The notes under the pieces were generated by a model, which saw only the letters and a list, made by a program, of their open reading frames with translations, ran no database searches and was not told the origin of the DNA. A stretch of 64,000 bases of DNA from Acetobacter vaccinii. GTDB taxonomy: Bacteria > Pseudomonadota > Alphaproteobacteria > Acetobacterales > Acetobacteraceae. Both the position numbers and the translations under genes were made by a program. This document shows, one piece after another, positions 45,548 to 54,428 of the stretch. The stretch spans positions 805,001 through 869,000 of the forward strand of contig NZ_CP043506.1 of assembly GCF_008365315.1 (NCBI RefSeq), given 5' to 3'. The first letter of the stretch is position 1, and every line of letters begins with the position of its first letter.

Positions 45548-47575
45548 TTACCGCGCGGCGCTACGCCACGCTCCTTCATCCGCCTGCGTGCAGTCTTCCT
45601 GCCCGGTTGCGGCCCCCATGTCCATGTGTGAACCACCTGGGGCATACACGCCGCCTTCCCGGTTATGATCGAACTCGGGCACCAGCAATGACAGAATATG
45701 CAGGGCTGCCTTCCTGTCACCCTGGCGGGCGGCCTGTGTCATCTGCTCCACCACATCGGCCACCATTGTCAGGTCAACCGTGCGGGGGGTGGCCATCAGC
45801 AGGCCTGCGGCGTCGGTCGGCACCAGGGCTTCGCGCCCATGGAACAGTTCCTCATGCAGTTTTTCCCCCGGTCGCAGGCCGGTGAAGTGGATGGCAACAT
45901 CCTCCTCCGGACGCAGCCCGGCAAGCCGGATCATCTGGCGCGCCAGATCAAGAATACGCACCGGCTCCCCCATATCGAGCACAAAAATACCGCCATGACC
46001 CAGCAGCGTGTCGGTCTGCGTGCCTTCCAGACCCTGTGTGCCGCGGACACTGGCCTGGAGAACAAGGCTGACAGCCTCGGACACGGTCATGAAATACCGG
46101 TGCATATCGGGGTGGGTCACTGTCAGCGGCCCACCGCGCTCGATCTGGTGGCGAAACAGCGGCACAACAGACCCGGTGGACCCCAGCACATTGCCAAACC
46201 GCACCGTGATGCAACGCATCTGCCCCGCCCCGGCGGCTCTGGCGCGGATGTCCAGCGCCTGACAGTACATTTCCGCCGCCCGTTTGGACGCCCCCATAAG
46301 ACCAGAGGGATTAACCGCCTTGTCGGTGGAGATCAGAATTAAGGCCCGCGCCCCATGGCGCGCCGCGGCATCAGCCACAACCCGAGTGCCATGCACGTTG
46401 GTCAGCAGCCCCTCTGTCGGGTTGGCCTCGACCATAGGCACATGCTTGAGGGCTGCTGCATGAAACACCAGCCCTGGGCGATAATGGGCCATAACCGCGT
46501 TGATACGCGCCTGGTCACGCACATCGGCTACAACAATGTCACGCGGGGTCTGGGGGGCGTGTTCGGCCAGATCAATATCACTCTGCCACAGGGCGAACTC
46601 CCCATGGTCCAGCAGCACCAGCCGCTGCGGGTTAAGCCGGGCAATCTGGCGGGCCAGTTCGGCCCCGATCGTGCCCCCCGCCCCTGTAACCAGCACCACC
46701 TGCCCACGCACCAGATGTTCCATACCCTTGCGGTCCAGCGCGATCTGCGGCCTGTTCAGCAAATCCTCCAGCCGCACGGGCTGAAAGCACACCTGCCGGG
46801 CCGGGGTCAGGGCTGTCAGGGCTGGAGCACGCAATACCGCAACATCGTGCCTGGCCGCCGCATTCAGCAAGGCTGTCAGCCGCCACCCCCGAAAAGCCGG
46901 GTCGGCAATCACAAGGGCATGCGGCAGGCGATGCCTGTCCCCCAGTGTCTGGAGGATCAGTGCCATATCCTGCACATGGCCCAGAATAGGCACGTTACGG
47001 ATACGGCGGCCCGCCTGCCCCGCCCCTGCCACGACAATCCCTGTCACACGCATGGCCTGATCGGAGCCGCGCTCAAAGGCACGCATATACAGGTCCGAGG
47101 CCTCGTCCCCCCCCACCAGCACAACCTGCTGGTGCCCAAGGGCCGTGTAACCAGCCCGGAGAGAACCCAGCCGATAAGCAAGCCGCCCGCCCCCCAGCGC
47201 AACAACAAGCACCAGCACATAAATCATGGGAAAAGCGGGGCTTGGCAGCGGCACACCCGTTGCCAACAACCCAAGGGAAAACAGGACAGAACTGGCAACA
47301 GAGGCACAGGCAATGCCCAACAGGTCTGACACCCCGGCAAACCGCCAGTGCTGTTGCGGTATGCGAAACGGCAACCCGCTGACCAGCAGCGTAATGCCCC
47401 CCCCTGCCAGAAACCACAGCGGATGCAGCAGGCCGTCCTGCGGGGCTGCCAACCACCGCGCCACTGGGGCAGACAGGGCCGCCAGCATGCCATCAAGCAG
47501 GACATTGACCGCCATCCAGTTCAACGGTCGCCACCGAAGGATGCAGGACAGGGGCAGGGCGCGGGGTAATGCCAT
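45548..47575 (-). CDS. Membrane-bound UDP-sugar 4,6-dehydratase (PglF/WbpM/CapD family)
   Basis: A 675-residue protein with four N-terminal membrane segments in the first about 140 residues, then a linker Rossmann-like region and a catalytic SDR domain starting VLVTGAGGTIGAELARQI. The active-site signature of this family, STDKAVNPSGLMGASKRAAEM, has Met where classic SDRs have Tyr, and lysine in xxSK. Members convert UDP-GlcNAc to UDP-4-keto-6-deoxy-GlcNAc for O-antigen, capsule or protein glycan sugars. Immediately followed by the DegT aminotransferase and divergent from the initiating transferase. Confidence 0.93.
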   Translation of the reverse strand: MALPRALPLSCILRWRPLNWMAVNVLLDGMLAALSAPVARWLAAPQDGLLHPLWFLAGGGITLLVSGLPFRIPQQHWRFAGVSDLLGIACASVASSVLFSLGLLATGVPLPSPAFPMIYVLVLVVALGGGRLAYRLGSLRAGYTALGHQQVVLVGGDEASDLYMRAFERGSDQAMRVTGIVVAGAGQAGRRIRNVPILGHVQDMALILQTLGDRHRLPHALVIADPAFRGWRLTALLNAAARHDVAVLRAPALTALTPARQVCFQPVRLEDLLNRPQIALDRKGMEHLVRGQVVLVTGAGGTIGAELARQIARLNPQRLVLLDHGEFALWQSDIDLAEHAPQTPRDIVVADVRDQARINAVMAHYRPGLVFHAAALKHVPMVEANPTEGLLTNVHGTRVVADAAARHGARALILISTDKAVNPSGLMGASKRAAEMYCQALDIRARAAGAGQMRCITVRFGNVLGSTGSVVPLFRHQIERGGPLTVTHPDMHRYFMTVSEAVSLVLQASVRGTQGLEGTQTDTLLGHGGIFVLDMGEPVRILDLARQMIRLAGLRPEEDVAIHFTGLRPGEKLHEELFHGREALVPTDAAGLLMATPRTVDLTMVADVVEQMTQAARQGDRKAALHILSLLVPEFDHNREGGVYAPGGSHMDMGAATGQEDCTQADEGAWRSAAR

Positions 47576-47627
47576 TCTCTTTGTCCCTATAGCCTAGCGG
47601 ACGCTGTACAGCCAGAATAACGGCGGT

Positions 47628-48650
47628 ATGATCTTTTTCGACACCCCTGTGCGCGTGTTTTTCTGTCTGGCGGGCGCAACCCTGCTCTCCGCCGGGCTTG
47701 TCCGTGCCATGATCGGGCTTGCGGTGCTTGACCACCCCGACCACCGCAGCGCGCACAACCACCCAACCCCCAAGGGCGGGGGCATTGGCATTATGCTGGC
47801 TTTTGCCACCGTCTGGCCGCTGCTGCTGCTCTTTGCCCCCCAGCCCATGCCCCGCACCAGCCTGCTGGCAGTTATCGCACTGGGCATTTTATGTGGGGTT
47901 TCCTGGTTGGATGACCTGCGCCAATGGCCAGCGGGCATCAAGCTTGCCGCCCAATGCGGGGCGGCGGTGCTGGTCGTGGCGGGGGCTGGCACCGCCAATA
48001 CTCTGCCCGGCATGGGGCTTGCCGTGCTGTGGCTGATTTTTTGCACCAATGCCATCAACTTCATGGACGGGCTGAACGGTCTGGTTTCAGGCTGCTTGCT
48101 GGTGGGCTGCCTGCTGCTGGCCGGGGCTGCGCCCTCTTTGGGTGTGCCCGAATTACGCTGGCCTGCGGCATTGCTGGCGGCCTGCCTTGCGGGGTTTCTA
48201 CCCTTCAACTTTCCACAGGCCCGTATTTTCATGGGGGATGTGGGCAGTCAGGGCTGTGGCCTGCTGGCGGGCATGGCAACGCTGTACGGAGCGCAACATG
48301 CCACGACCCCATCCGGCTGGCTGTTCGGCCCTGCCGTGCTGGCCCCGTTGCTCTACGATGTCACCTTTACCCTGATACGCCGTAGTCTGGCGCACCAACG
48401 GCTGATGCAGGCCCACAGGGGCCACCTGTACCAAGTGCTTTACCGCAGTGGCCTGACCGTCAGGACAGTCTCCATGGCCGAATGGGGGCTGACAGCATGG
48501 GGTGGCGGCATAGCCTGTGCCACAGCCACACTCCCTGGCCCAGAAGCCCTGCCCCTTGCGACCCTGCTGGTACTGGTGCTGGTGCCGCAGCTTGGCTGGA
48601 CGGCTCTGGCTATCGTGCGGGCACAAAAAAACCCCATAGGCCCCTGGTAG
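47628..48650 (+). CDS. WecA/MraY-like undecaprenyl-phosphate sugar-1-phosphate transferase
   Basis: A 340-residue polytopic membrane enzyme that starts glycan assembly on the lipid carrier. Conserved cytosolic motifs: HPTPKGGGIG, WLDDLRQW (Mg-binding DD), FCTNAINFMDGLNGL, ARIFMGDVGSQ, and HRGHLYQVLY (HxH motif). This places it in the WecA group (family 4) rather than MraY. It is divergent from the dehydratase (52-bp gap) and probably transfers the sugar made by that pathway or a GlcNAc/QuiNAc derivative; the donor is inferred. Followed by a strong hairpin. Confidence 0.93.
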   Translation: MIFFDTPVRVFFCLAGATLLSAGLVRAMIGLAVLDHPDHRSAHNHPTPKGGGIGIMLAFATVWPLLLLFAPQPMPRTSLLAVIALGILCGVSWLDDLRQWPAGIKLAAQCGAAVLVVAGAGTANTLPGMGLAVLWLIFCTNAINFMDGLNGLVSGCLLVGCLLLAGAAPSLGVPELRWPAALLAACLAGFLPFNFPQARIFMGDVGSQGCGLLAGMATLYGAQHATTPSGWLFGPAVLAPLLYDVTFTLIRRSLAHQRLMQAHRGHLYQVLYRSGLTVRTVSMAEWGLTAWGGGIACATATLPGPEALPLATLLVLVLVPQLGWTALAIVRAQKNPIGPW

Positions 48651-48689
48651 CCACACAAGGTAGCGCAGGGACCATGGGGTTTATACCGA

Positions 48690-48724
48690 CCGCCGGGGCA
48701 GCAGGTCAGACGCTGCCCCGGCGG
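48690..48724. terminator. Bidirectional hairpin between WecA-like and MarR genes
   Basis: A perfect 13-bp stem, CCGCCGGGGCAGC and GCTGCCCCGGCGG with a 9-base loop, followed by TTTGG on the plus strand. The T run is short, but the stem is very stable and lies between convergent genes. Confidence 0.75.
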
Positions 48725-48743
48725 TTTGGAACGCCAGGTGGCC

Positions 48744-49157
48744 TCAGGCCGCCACAACCCGACGCAGGCGGCGAACCGTAGCCGTTTTATCTTCAGCATG
48801 GGTCTTGCGCGCAGGGGTCTGCACGGCATCACCCATGACCTTGCGGATTTCCTTCAGATACGCGGCACCCTTGGGCGTGCGCTGCACCAGAACGGAACGA
48901 CGGTCGAGCGGGTCCACCTTACGGCGGGCCAGATCAAGCTCACCCAAGCGGTCGAGCGCACGGGTAATAGCGGGCTTGGACACGTTCAGGCTGGCTGCCA
49001 GCCCACGCACGGTCTGCCCGCTTTCGTCCAGATAACAGGTCAGGAACACGGCAAGCTGGCGGGCGGACAGGTCCGGGCCTTCCCCACGTACGAGCGATAC
49101 GATGGTATCCCGCAGGGTCTTGACCAGATCCTCTGACTTTTCTGCAGTCTGAACCAT
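48744..49157 (-). CDS. MarR-family winged-helix transcriptional regulator
   Basis: A 137-residue DNA-binding protein. The winged helix is visible in LSARQLAVFLTCYLDES, QTVRGLAASLNVSKPAITRALDRLGELDLARRKVDPLDRRSVLVQRT, the standard MarR recognition helix and wing. The tail is basic. The ATG at 49157 (MVQTAEKS) has AGAGGA 7 bases upstream; a longer frame to 49229 is unlikely. The divergent or neighbouring targets are unknown: an M17 peptidase gene lies upstream in the same direction. Confidence 0.9.
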   Translation of the reverse strand: MVQTAEKSEDLVKTLRDTIVSLVRGEGPDLSARQLAVFLTCYLDESGQTVRGLAASLNVSKPAITRALDRLGELDLARRKVDPLDRRSVLVQRTPKGAAYLKEIRKVMGDAVQTPARKTHAEDKTATVRRLRRVVAA

Positions 49158-49290
49158 AACACTTTCCTCTTGTCTTCCAGGCCTTTTACAAAACAGGCTG
49201 TCTTTTACCGGCCACGTGGGCTGCACCACGCAGCGTCATGACCTAGTTTATATAGGAATCGAAATGACCATTTAAAGGCGTAGTAGAGAA

Positions 49291-50739
49291 TTATTTCCCC
49301 TGTGTTTGTGACTTCTTTAAGACAACGTTCTCATCCGCCCCGTCAAAAAGAGTCCGCACAGCTTCGAACATTGCCCGAATTCCGGGAGAATCTCCGCCTT
49401 CCGGGCGACCGGGGCGGCTGGAATCATTCCACGCATAGCTGTCGATATGCACCCAACGCTGGTCTGGTTTTACAAAACGCCCAAGAAACAATCCGGCAGT
49501 AATAGCCCCTGCCATGGGTCGTGCGGAAATATTGCTGATGTCCGCAACCTTGCTGTTCAGCCAGTCATCATACCCGGCCCACAGGGGCAGCCGCCACAGG
49601 GGATCGGCTTCCTGCCTAGAGGCTTCAATAAAGGCCGTGGCGGTCTGATCATCCTGACAGAACAAGGCGGGCAGGTCCGGCCCCAGAGCCACACGGGCCG
49701 CCCCTGTCAGGGTCGCCACATCAAGCAGCAGGGCGGGAGACTGCTCACCCGCCTCATGCAGCAGATCGCACAGGACAAGCCGCCCCTCGGCATCGGTGTT
49801 GCCAATTTCCACTGTCAGACCGGCGCGGCTTTTAACCACATCCAGCGGGCGCATGGCCCCGCCTGACACACTGTTTTCCACACAGCCCAGCCGCACCTCC
49901 AACCGTATCGGCAGGTTCTGCGTTATGATCAGCCGGGCCAGCCCCAGCACCGTGGCCGCGCCGCCCATGTCCTTTTTCATCCGCAGCATGCCCGACGAGG
50001 GTTTGAGGTCATACCCCCCGCTGTCAAAGCACACGCCCTTGCCTACCAGCGACAGCAGCGGGGCATCCTTACCCGCCCCGGTCCCGCGCCAGCGGGCCAC
50101 CACCACCCTAGGCGCACGCTCCGACCCCTGCCCCACATGCGCCACCAGCGGATAAGCCTTCGCCAGAGCGGCACCTTTGATAATGTCCACCTCGGCCCCC
50201 AGCGGTTCCAACGTCAGGCGGGCCGCCTGTGCCAGTTCCGACGGGCCAAGAAGGTTGGCAGGCATATTCACCAGATCGCGCGCCAGCCAGATGGAGCGGG
50301 CCATTTCCAGCGCCAGACCGCTCTTTTCCTTCTTGCTGACAAGCAGCTTAGGCCCGACCGCCTTCGACACAGACTTGAGCGAATAGGCATAAGCCCCAAG
50401 GCAAAAACCCAGAATGATATCCTGCCGGAGCACATCATCGGGCGCATCCACACGCCAGTCCCCCGCAGGCAGGGCACGGGCCAGCGCCCCAAAGACATAA
50501 GGGTCGCGCACAGGTTTTTCGGGAATACCGAGCAGGGCCTGCACCTGTCCATTCTCAGCGGGCAACAGCAGGGTCTGTCCGGGCCGGGCAACAAAGCCGC
50601 AGGCATCGGCAAAGGCAGCCGCTTTCTCGCCCACCCATGTCACCAATGTCTCACGTTCCGAGGCGCGCACGGCATATGCAACATGCTGCGGCTGGCGGCG
50701 GCTTCCTATACTCAGGCAGTCTGGTTCACGCATGGACAT
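49291..50739 (-). CDS. M17 leucyl aminopeptidase family protein
   Basis: A 482-residue zinc/manganese cytosolic exopeptidase. Metal and catalytic residues lie in VGKGVCFDSGGYDLKPSSGM, MKKDMGGAA, and the family signature NTDAEGRLVLCD. The N-terminal macro-like domain is present. The ATG at 50739 (MSMREPDC) has GGGAGG 8 bases upstream, so a longer upstream frame is rejected. The hydrophobic-stretch sequence GYDLKP replaces the more common GISLKP. It presumably releases N-terminal residues during peptide recycling. Confidence 0.92.
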   Translation of the reverse strand: MSMREPDCLSIGSRRQPQHVAYAVRASERETLVTWVGEKAAAFADACGFVARPGQTLLLPAENGQVQALLGIPEKPVRDPYVFGALARALPAGDWRVDAPDDVLRQDIILGFCLGAYAYSLKSVSKAVGPKLLVSKKEKSGLALEMARSIWLARDLVNMPANLLGPSELAQAARLTLEPLGAEVDIIKGAALAKAYPLVAHVGQGSERAPRVVVARWRGTGAGKDAPLLSLVGKGVCFDSGGYDLKPSSGMLRMKKDMGGAATVLGLARLIITQNLPIRLEVRLGCVENSVSGGAMRPLDVVKSRAGLTVEIGNTDAEGRLVLCDLLHEAGEQSPALLLDVATLTGAARVALGPDLPALFCQDDQTATAFIEASRQEADPLWRLPLWAGYDDWLNSKVADISNISARPMAGAITAGLFLGRFVKPDQRWVHIDSYAWNDSSRPGRPEGGDSPGIRAMFEAVRTLFDGADENVVLKKSQTQGK

Positions 50740-50852
50740 TTCGGTTCCCTCCCTCTGGCCGCACAGTGCGCGTATCCGTGCAGTGATGCAACGGGCGCAA
50801 AATATGGCCCCGGTGGCTTGCTTTTCCGGGCAGGGCGGATGAGCATGCGGGC

Positions 50853-53438
50853 ATGAAGGCTTCCGCACGCCAGAGCCCCGCACGGTCCCCAGGTCAGGAC
50901 TCCACCCCAGACGCCCCTGTGCGTGCCATCCTCGGCCCCACCAACACCGGCAAGACCCATCTGGCGCTGGAGCGCATGCTGGCCCATGCCTCGGGCATGA
51001 TCGGCTTTCCGCTCCGCCTGCTCGCGCGGGAAAACTACGAGCGCATGGTACGCCTTAAAGGTGTGCGGGCCGTGGCGCTGATTACGGGGGAGGAAAAAAT
51101 TGTCCCCCCTCAGGCCCGCTGGTTTTCCTGCACGGTTGAGGCCATGCCCATGGACCGGCCGGTGGACTTTATGGCGGTCGATGAGATCCAGCTCTGCGCC
51201 GACCCCGAGCGCGGACATATTTTTACCGACCGGCTGCTCAACGCCCGCGGACAGGCCGAAACGCTGTTCCTGGGTGCGGACACCATTGCCCCGCTGATGA
51301 AGACCCTGATCAAAGGGGTTGAGATAGAAACCCGGCCCCGCCTGTCCAACCTGACCTGCACCGGCCATAACCGCCTGTCACGCCTGCCTGCCCGTTCGGC
51401 CATTGTCGCCTTCTCGGTCGGGGAGGTGTACGCCATTGCCGAGCTGATCCGCCGCAAACGCGGGGGGTGTGCGGTTGTCATGGGGCAACTTTCCCCCCGC
51501 ACCCGCAACGCCCAGGTTGCCCTGTACCAGAACCGTGAGGTGGACTACCTTGTGGCCACCGATGCCATAGGCATGGGGCTGAACATGGATATTCACCATG
51601 TCGCCTTTGCGGGTCTGGCCAAGTTTGACGGCCAGCAGCACCGCCTGCTGCGCCCGGCGGAAGTGGCACAGATTGCTGGCCGTGCGGGACGTGGTGCGCG
51701 GGACGGCACTTTTGGCACCACAGGGGAGTGCCCACCCTTTCCCGACGGGTTGGTAGACGCAGTGGAGGAACACCGCTTTGACCCCCTGCCATTCCTCTGG
51801 TGGCGCAACAGCACGCTCGACTTCTCATCGGTCGATGCACTTTACGCCAGCCTCTGCGCCAAATCTCCCCATCCCAGCTTGCGCCCGGCGGAACCGGCGA
51901 CAGACCTGCTGATGCTGCACACGTTCCTGCGTGACTCCACCCTGCGCGCTCTGGCGCAGGGCCGGGAGAAAACACGCCTGTTGTGGGAAGTGTGCCAGAT
52001 CCCCGATTTTCGCAAACTGGGAGAGGACAGCCATATCCGCCAGTGCGAGCAGATCTTTACCCTGCTTGCCCGCAAGGGCCGCCTGCCAGCCGACTGGTTC
52101 AAGGCCCGCCTGCACGGGCTGGACCAGACACAGGGCGATATGGAAGCCCTGATGCAGCGGCTGATGGGTATCCGCATCTGGTCCTACGTAGCGGCCCGCC
52201 CCGGCTGGGTGGAGCAGGCCGAGGAATGGCAGCGCCACACCCGCATGCTGGAAGACACCCTGTCCGATGCCCTGCACGAGCGGCTGACCACCCGCTTTGT
52301 GGACAGGCGCGCCGCAAGTCTGGCGCGCCGTCTGGAGGAAGCCGATAGCAAACCCCTGCTGTCCGCCATGAACCGGGCGGGGGAAATCAGCGTGGAGGGC
52401 CACCCCGTCGGGCGCATGCATGGCTTTGCCTTCCAACCCGACCCCGAAACCGCGCAGGCAGACCAACCGCTGATCCTGCGTGCGGCCCGCCGGGCAGCCC
52501 GGAGCGAACTGCCACGGCTGGTCGCCCGCTTCCTGCACGCCCCGGATACAGAGCTGGAACTGGACACCCAGAACGGCCATATCCTCTGGCAGGAGGCACA
52601 GGTCGGACTCTTGCGCCCGGGCCCGAATGTCGTGACCCCTATAGTCCATGTCAGGGATGCCGAATTTCTGGACAGCAGCCAGAAGGACAAGGTCCACCAG
52701 CGGTTGGCCGCTTTCATACAGGCACATATCCGGCACGATCTGGCCCCGCTGTACGAGGCCGAAGCAGCCGTGGCGGAACACCCGGCCCTGCGTGGGCTGG
52801 TTCATATTCTGATGGAACACGGCGGGGTTGCCCCCTGCCCCGTGCTGCCCCCTCTGTCGCGCGCGCAGCAGGCTTTGCTGTCACGCCTGCATATTCAGCA
52901 CGATACGACGGCCCTGTTCTGCACGCGGCTGTTCCGCCCACAGGCCATGGCGCTGCGCCGCCTGCTCCTGGGGCTGGCCCATGGGCAGGATATGCCCGCC
53001 CTGCCTCCTGCTGGCACGGTCTCTACCCCCCTGCCTGCACCACCCGACCGCCCCCAGAGGCAGGCCTTGCTGGCTATGGGGTGGGTCTGCGCTGGTCCAG
53101 CCCTGCTCCGACTCGATATTGCCACAACCATTCGGCAGGAACTGCGCGACTATGCCCGCCAAGGCCCGCGCCCCCTGCCTGTGGCCCTGCCGTCACGTCT
53201 GGGGGTTTCAAAAAAAAACCTGCCCTCTGTGCTGCTGGCGCTGGGTGTTCCCCTACGGTTGGCCACCAGCCTGCCCCGCACGCAGCCCGGCCCGCCTGCA
53301 CCGTGCATGATTTTGCCCCCGCCCCCGGTAAAAAAGCAGAAAAAGGCGCGGGCTTTCACACCCGACCGCCCCAAGCCGGGAATCCGTACCCAGGATAGCC
53401 CTTTTGCCATTCTGGCCAGCCTGCGCGGACATCTCTGA
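50853..53438 (+). CDS. Suv3-like DExH/D-box RNA helicase, copy 2
   Basis: An 861-residue superfamily 2 helicase; the core starts almost at once with ILGPTNTGKTHLALERM (Walker A), then VDEIQLC (the DEIQ box of SUV3), LVATDAIGMGLNMDIHHVAFAG, and QIAGRAGRGA. A long C-terminal region of about 550 residues follows, ending in a basic/proline-rich tail. In many alphaproteobacteria a helicase like this sits beside an S4-domain RNA-binding gene, fdxA and carD; here fdxA follows after 170 bp but no S4 gene is present. It is distinct from copy 1, which has a different N-terminal extension and DEAQ box. The start has only a weak ribosome site. Confidence 0.9.
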   Translation: MKASARQSPARSPGQDSTPDAPVRAILGPTNTGKTHLALERMLAHASGMIGFPLRLLARENYERMVRLKGVRAVALITGEEKIVPPQARWFSCTVEAMPMDRPVDFMAVDEIQLCADPERGHIFTDRLLNARGQAETLFLGADTIAPLMKTLIKGVEIETRPRLSNLTCTGHNRLSRLPARSAIVAFSVGEVYAIAELIRRKRGGCAVVMGQLSPRTRNAQVALYQNREVDYLVATDAIGMGLNMDIHHVAFAGLAKFDGQQHRLLRPAEVAQIAGRAGRGARDGTFGTTGECPPFPDGLVDAVEEHRFDPLPFLWWRNSTLDFSSVDALYASLCAKSPHPSLRPAEPATDLLMLHTFLRDSTLRALAQGREKTRLLWEVCQIPDFRKLGEDSHIRQCEQIFTLLARKGRLPADWFKARLHGLDQTQGDMEALMQRLMGIRIWSYVAARPGWVEQAEEWQRHTRMLEDTLSDALHERLTTRFVDRRAASLARRLEEADSKPLLSAMNRAGEISVEGHPVGRMHGFAFQPDPETAQADQPLILRAARRAARSELPRLVARFLHAPDTELELDTQNGHILWQEAQVGLLRPGPNVVTPIVHVRDAEFLDSSQKDKVHQRLAAFIQAHIRHDLAPLYEAEAAVAEHPALRGLVHILMEHGGVAPCPVLPPLSRAQQALLSRLHIQHDTTALFCTRLFRPQAMALRRLLLGLAHGQDMPALPPAGTVSTPLPAPPDRPQRQALLAMGWVCAGPALLRLDIATTIRQELRDYARQGPRPLPVALPSRLGVSKKNLPSVLLALGVPLRLATSLPRTQPGPPAPCMILPPPPVKKQKKARAFTPDRPKPGIRTQDSPFAILASLRGHL

Positions 53439-53544
53439 GACCCACAGGCAACAGTCTTGGGCTCCTGTGCGTACAGGCGGGTTGCCATGAGGCCAAAACC
53501 CCCCCATATCATGCGCCATCCCAAAGCGGGGTGGCCCTTGTATG

Positions 53545-53586
53545 GTGCCAGTACCGTCCTCATCCTCACCCGGCTGGCACTTTTTT
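53545..53586 (+). terminator. Hairpin with T run just upstream of fdxA
   Basis: GTGCCAG and CTGGCAC enclose a 22-base loop and are followed by TTTTTT. It could end the Suv3-like transcript. The run ends 28 bases before the fdxA start, so if fdxA has its own promoter upstream this would be a leader attenuator. Confidence 0.6.
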
Positions 53587-53614
53587 GGCCGCCAGATAAC
53601 TTTCGGAGATGGCA

Positions 53615-53947
53615 ATGACCTACGTGGTCACTGAAAACTGCATCCGCTGCAAATTCATGGACTGTGTGGAAGTCTGCCCCGTTGACTGCTTCTACGCTGG
53701 CGAGAACTTTCTTGTTATCAACCCTGACGAGTGCATTGACTGCGGTGTGTGCGAACCGGAATGCCCGGCTGAAGCCATTTTCCCCGACAGTGATGACCGC
53801 GCGACTGCATGGGCGGAAATAAACACCAAATACGCAGCCCAGTGGCCCAACATCACCCGCAAGGGCACGCCCCCTGCCGATGCTGAGGACTGGAAGGACC
53901 GCCCCGACAAAACGGCGCTGCTGTCCCCCAACCCGCACGAGGGCTGA
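53615..53947 (+). CDS. fdxA: 7Fe-8S ferredoxin FdxA
   Basis: A 110-residue soluble ferredoxin with both cluster motifs: [17 protein letters not shown] for the 3Fe-4S site and [15 protein letters not shown] for the 4Fe-4S site. The C-terminal tail after EIN is that of the FdxA type. GGAG lies 6 bases before the ATG at 53615; the ATG at 53609 is too close. It is the likely partner of an oxidoreductase such as the Fpr at 40.1 kb (inference). Confidence 0.96.
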   Translation: MTYVVTENCIRCKFMDCVEVCPVDCFYAGENFLVINPDECIDCGVCEPECPAEAIFPDSDDRATAWAEINTKYAAQWPNITRKGTPPADAEDWKDRPDKTALLSPNPHEG

Positions 53948-53999
53948 TCGACCTGTCAGTGACCGGGCCTGCGCCCGGTACCGGCATGCAAGCCCGACT

Positions 54000-54032
54000 A
54001 AAATGGCACCCCTGGAGGTGCCATTTTTTTTT
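54000..54032 (+). terminator. Terminator after fdxA
   Basis: AAAATGGCACC and GGTGCCATTTT form a stem followed by a long T run (TTTTTTTTT). Confidence 0.93.
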
Positions 54033-54338
54033 GGCCTTCTGAGTTCATCTGCCGGGATTATCCCTGAGCATTGAGGCCGCAAAAACAGTCTGGGTATGCC
54101 GCTTTGGCCGTCCAACATCGCAGTGGGTAAGATCCCGCTTCCTGCACCGCTTAAAGCGACATAGGCTGCTCTTTCAGCCTTGTCCCAATACCATGAAGGC
54201 TCATGGTGCCTGATGGAGCGGCTCCCACAGGCCTGCTCTCTTTCTTAAGGAAAGCGCGTAGCAGCGCTCTAGCTTTTCCAAGACAAGCCGGTAGGGGTTT
54301 CCACCCTCACCCATGCCCCGCGGCACAAAACCTGCACC
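54033..54338. other. Hairpin-rich intergenic region, no recognised gene
   Basis: About 306 bp between the fdxA terminator and the cyo terminator. It holds several small perfect hairpins, for example AGGCTG/CAGCCT at 54163-54180 and ACCATGA/TCATGGT at 54190-54207. A 62-codon minus-strand frame at 54201-54389 runs through the terminator and is not convincing. It could hide a small RNA, but I recognise no known family. Confidence 0.3.
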
Positions 54339-54340
54339 CA

Positions 54341-54378
54341 ACAAAAAAGCCCCGGAACGGAACGTTCCGGGGCTTTTT
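54341..54378. terminator. Terminator of the cyoABCD operon
   Basis: AAAAAAGCCCCGGAAC and GTTCCGGGGCTTTTT form a very stable stem with a 5-base loop, with A/T tracts on both sides. It lies about 50 bp beyond the cyoD stop. Confidence 0.94.
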
Positions 54379-54428
54379 GCTACCTTCAACAGCCCACCCC
54401 CGAAAGGGTGGCCTGCCAGAAGCCTTTA

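Noticed and set aside
54201..54389. 62-codon minus-strand frame between fdxA and cyoD
   Set aside because: It runs through a strong terminator stem and has no recognisable product.
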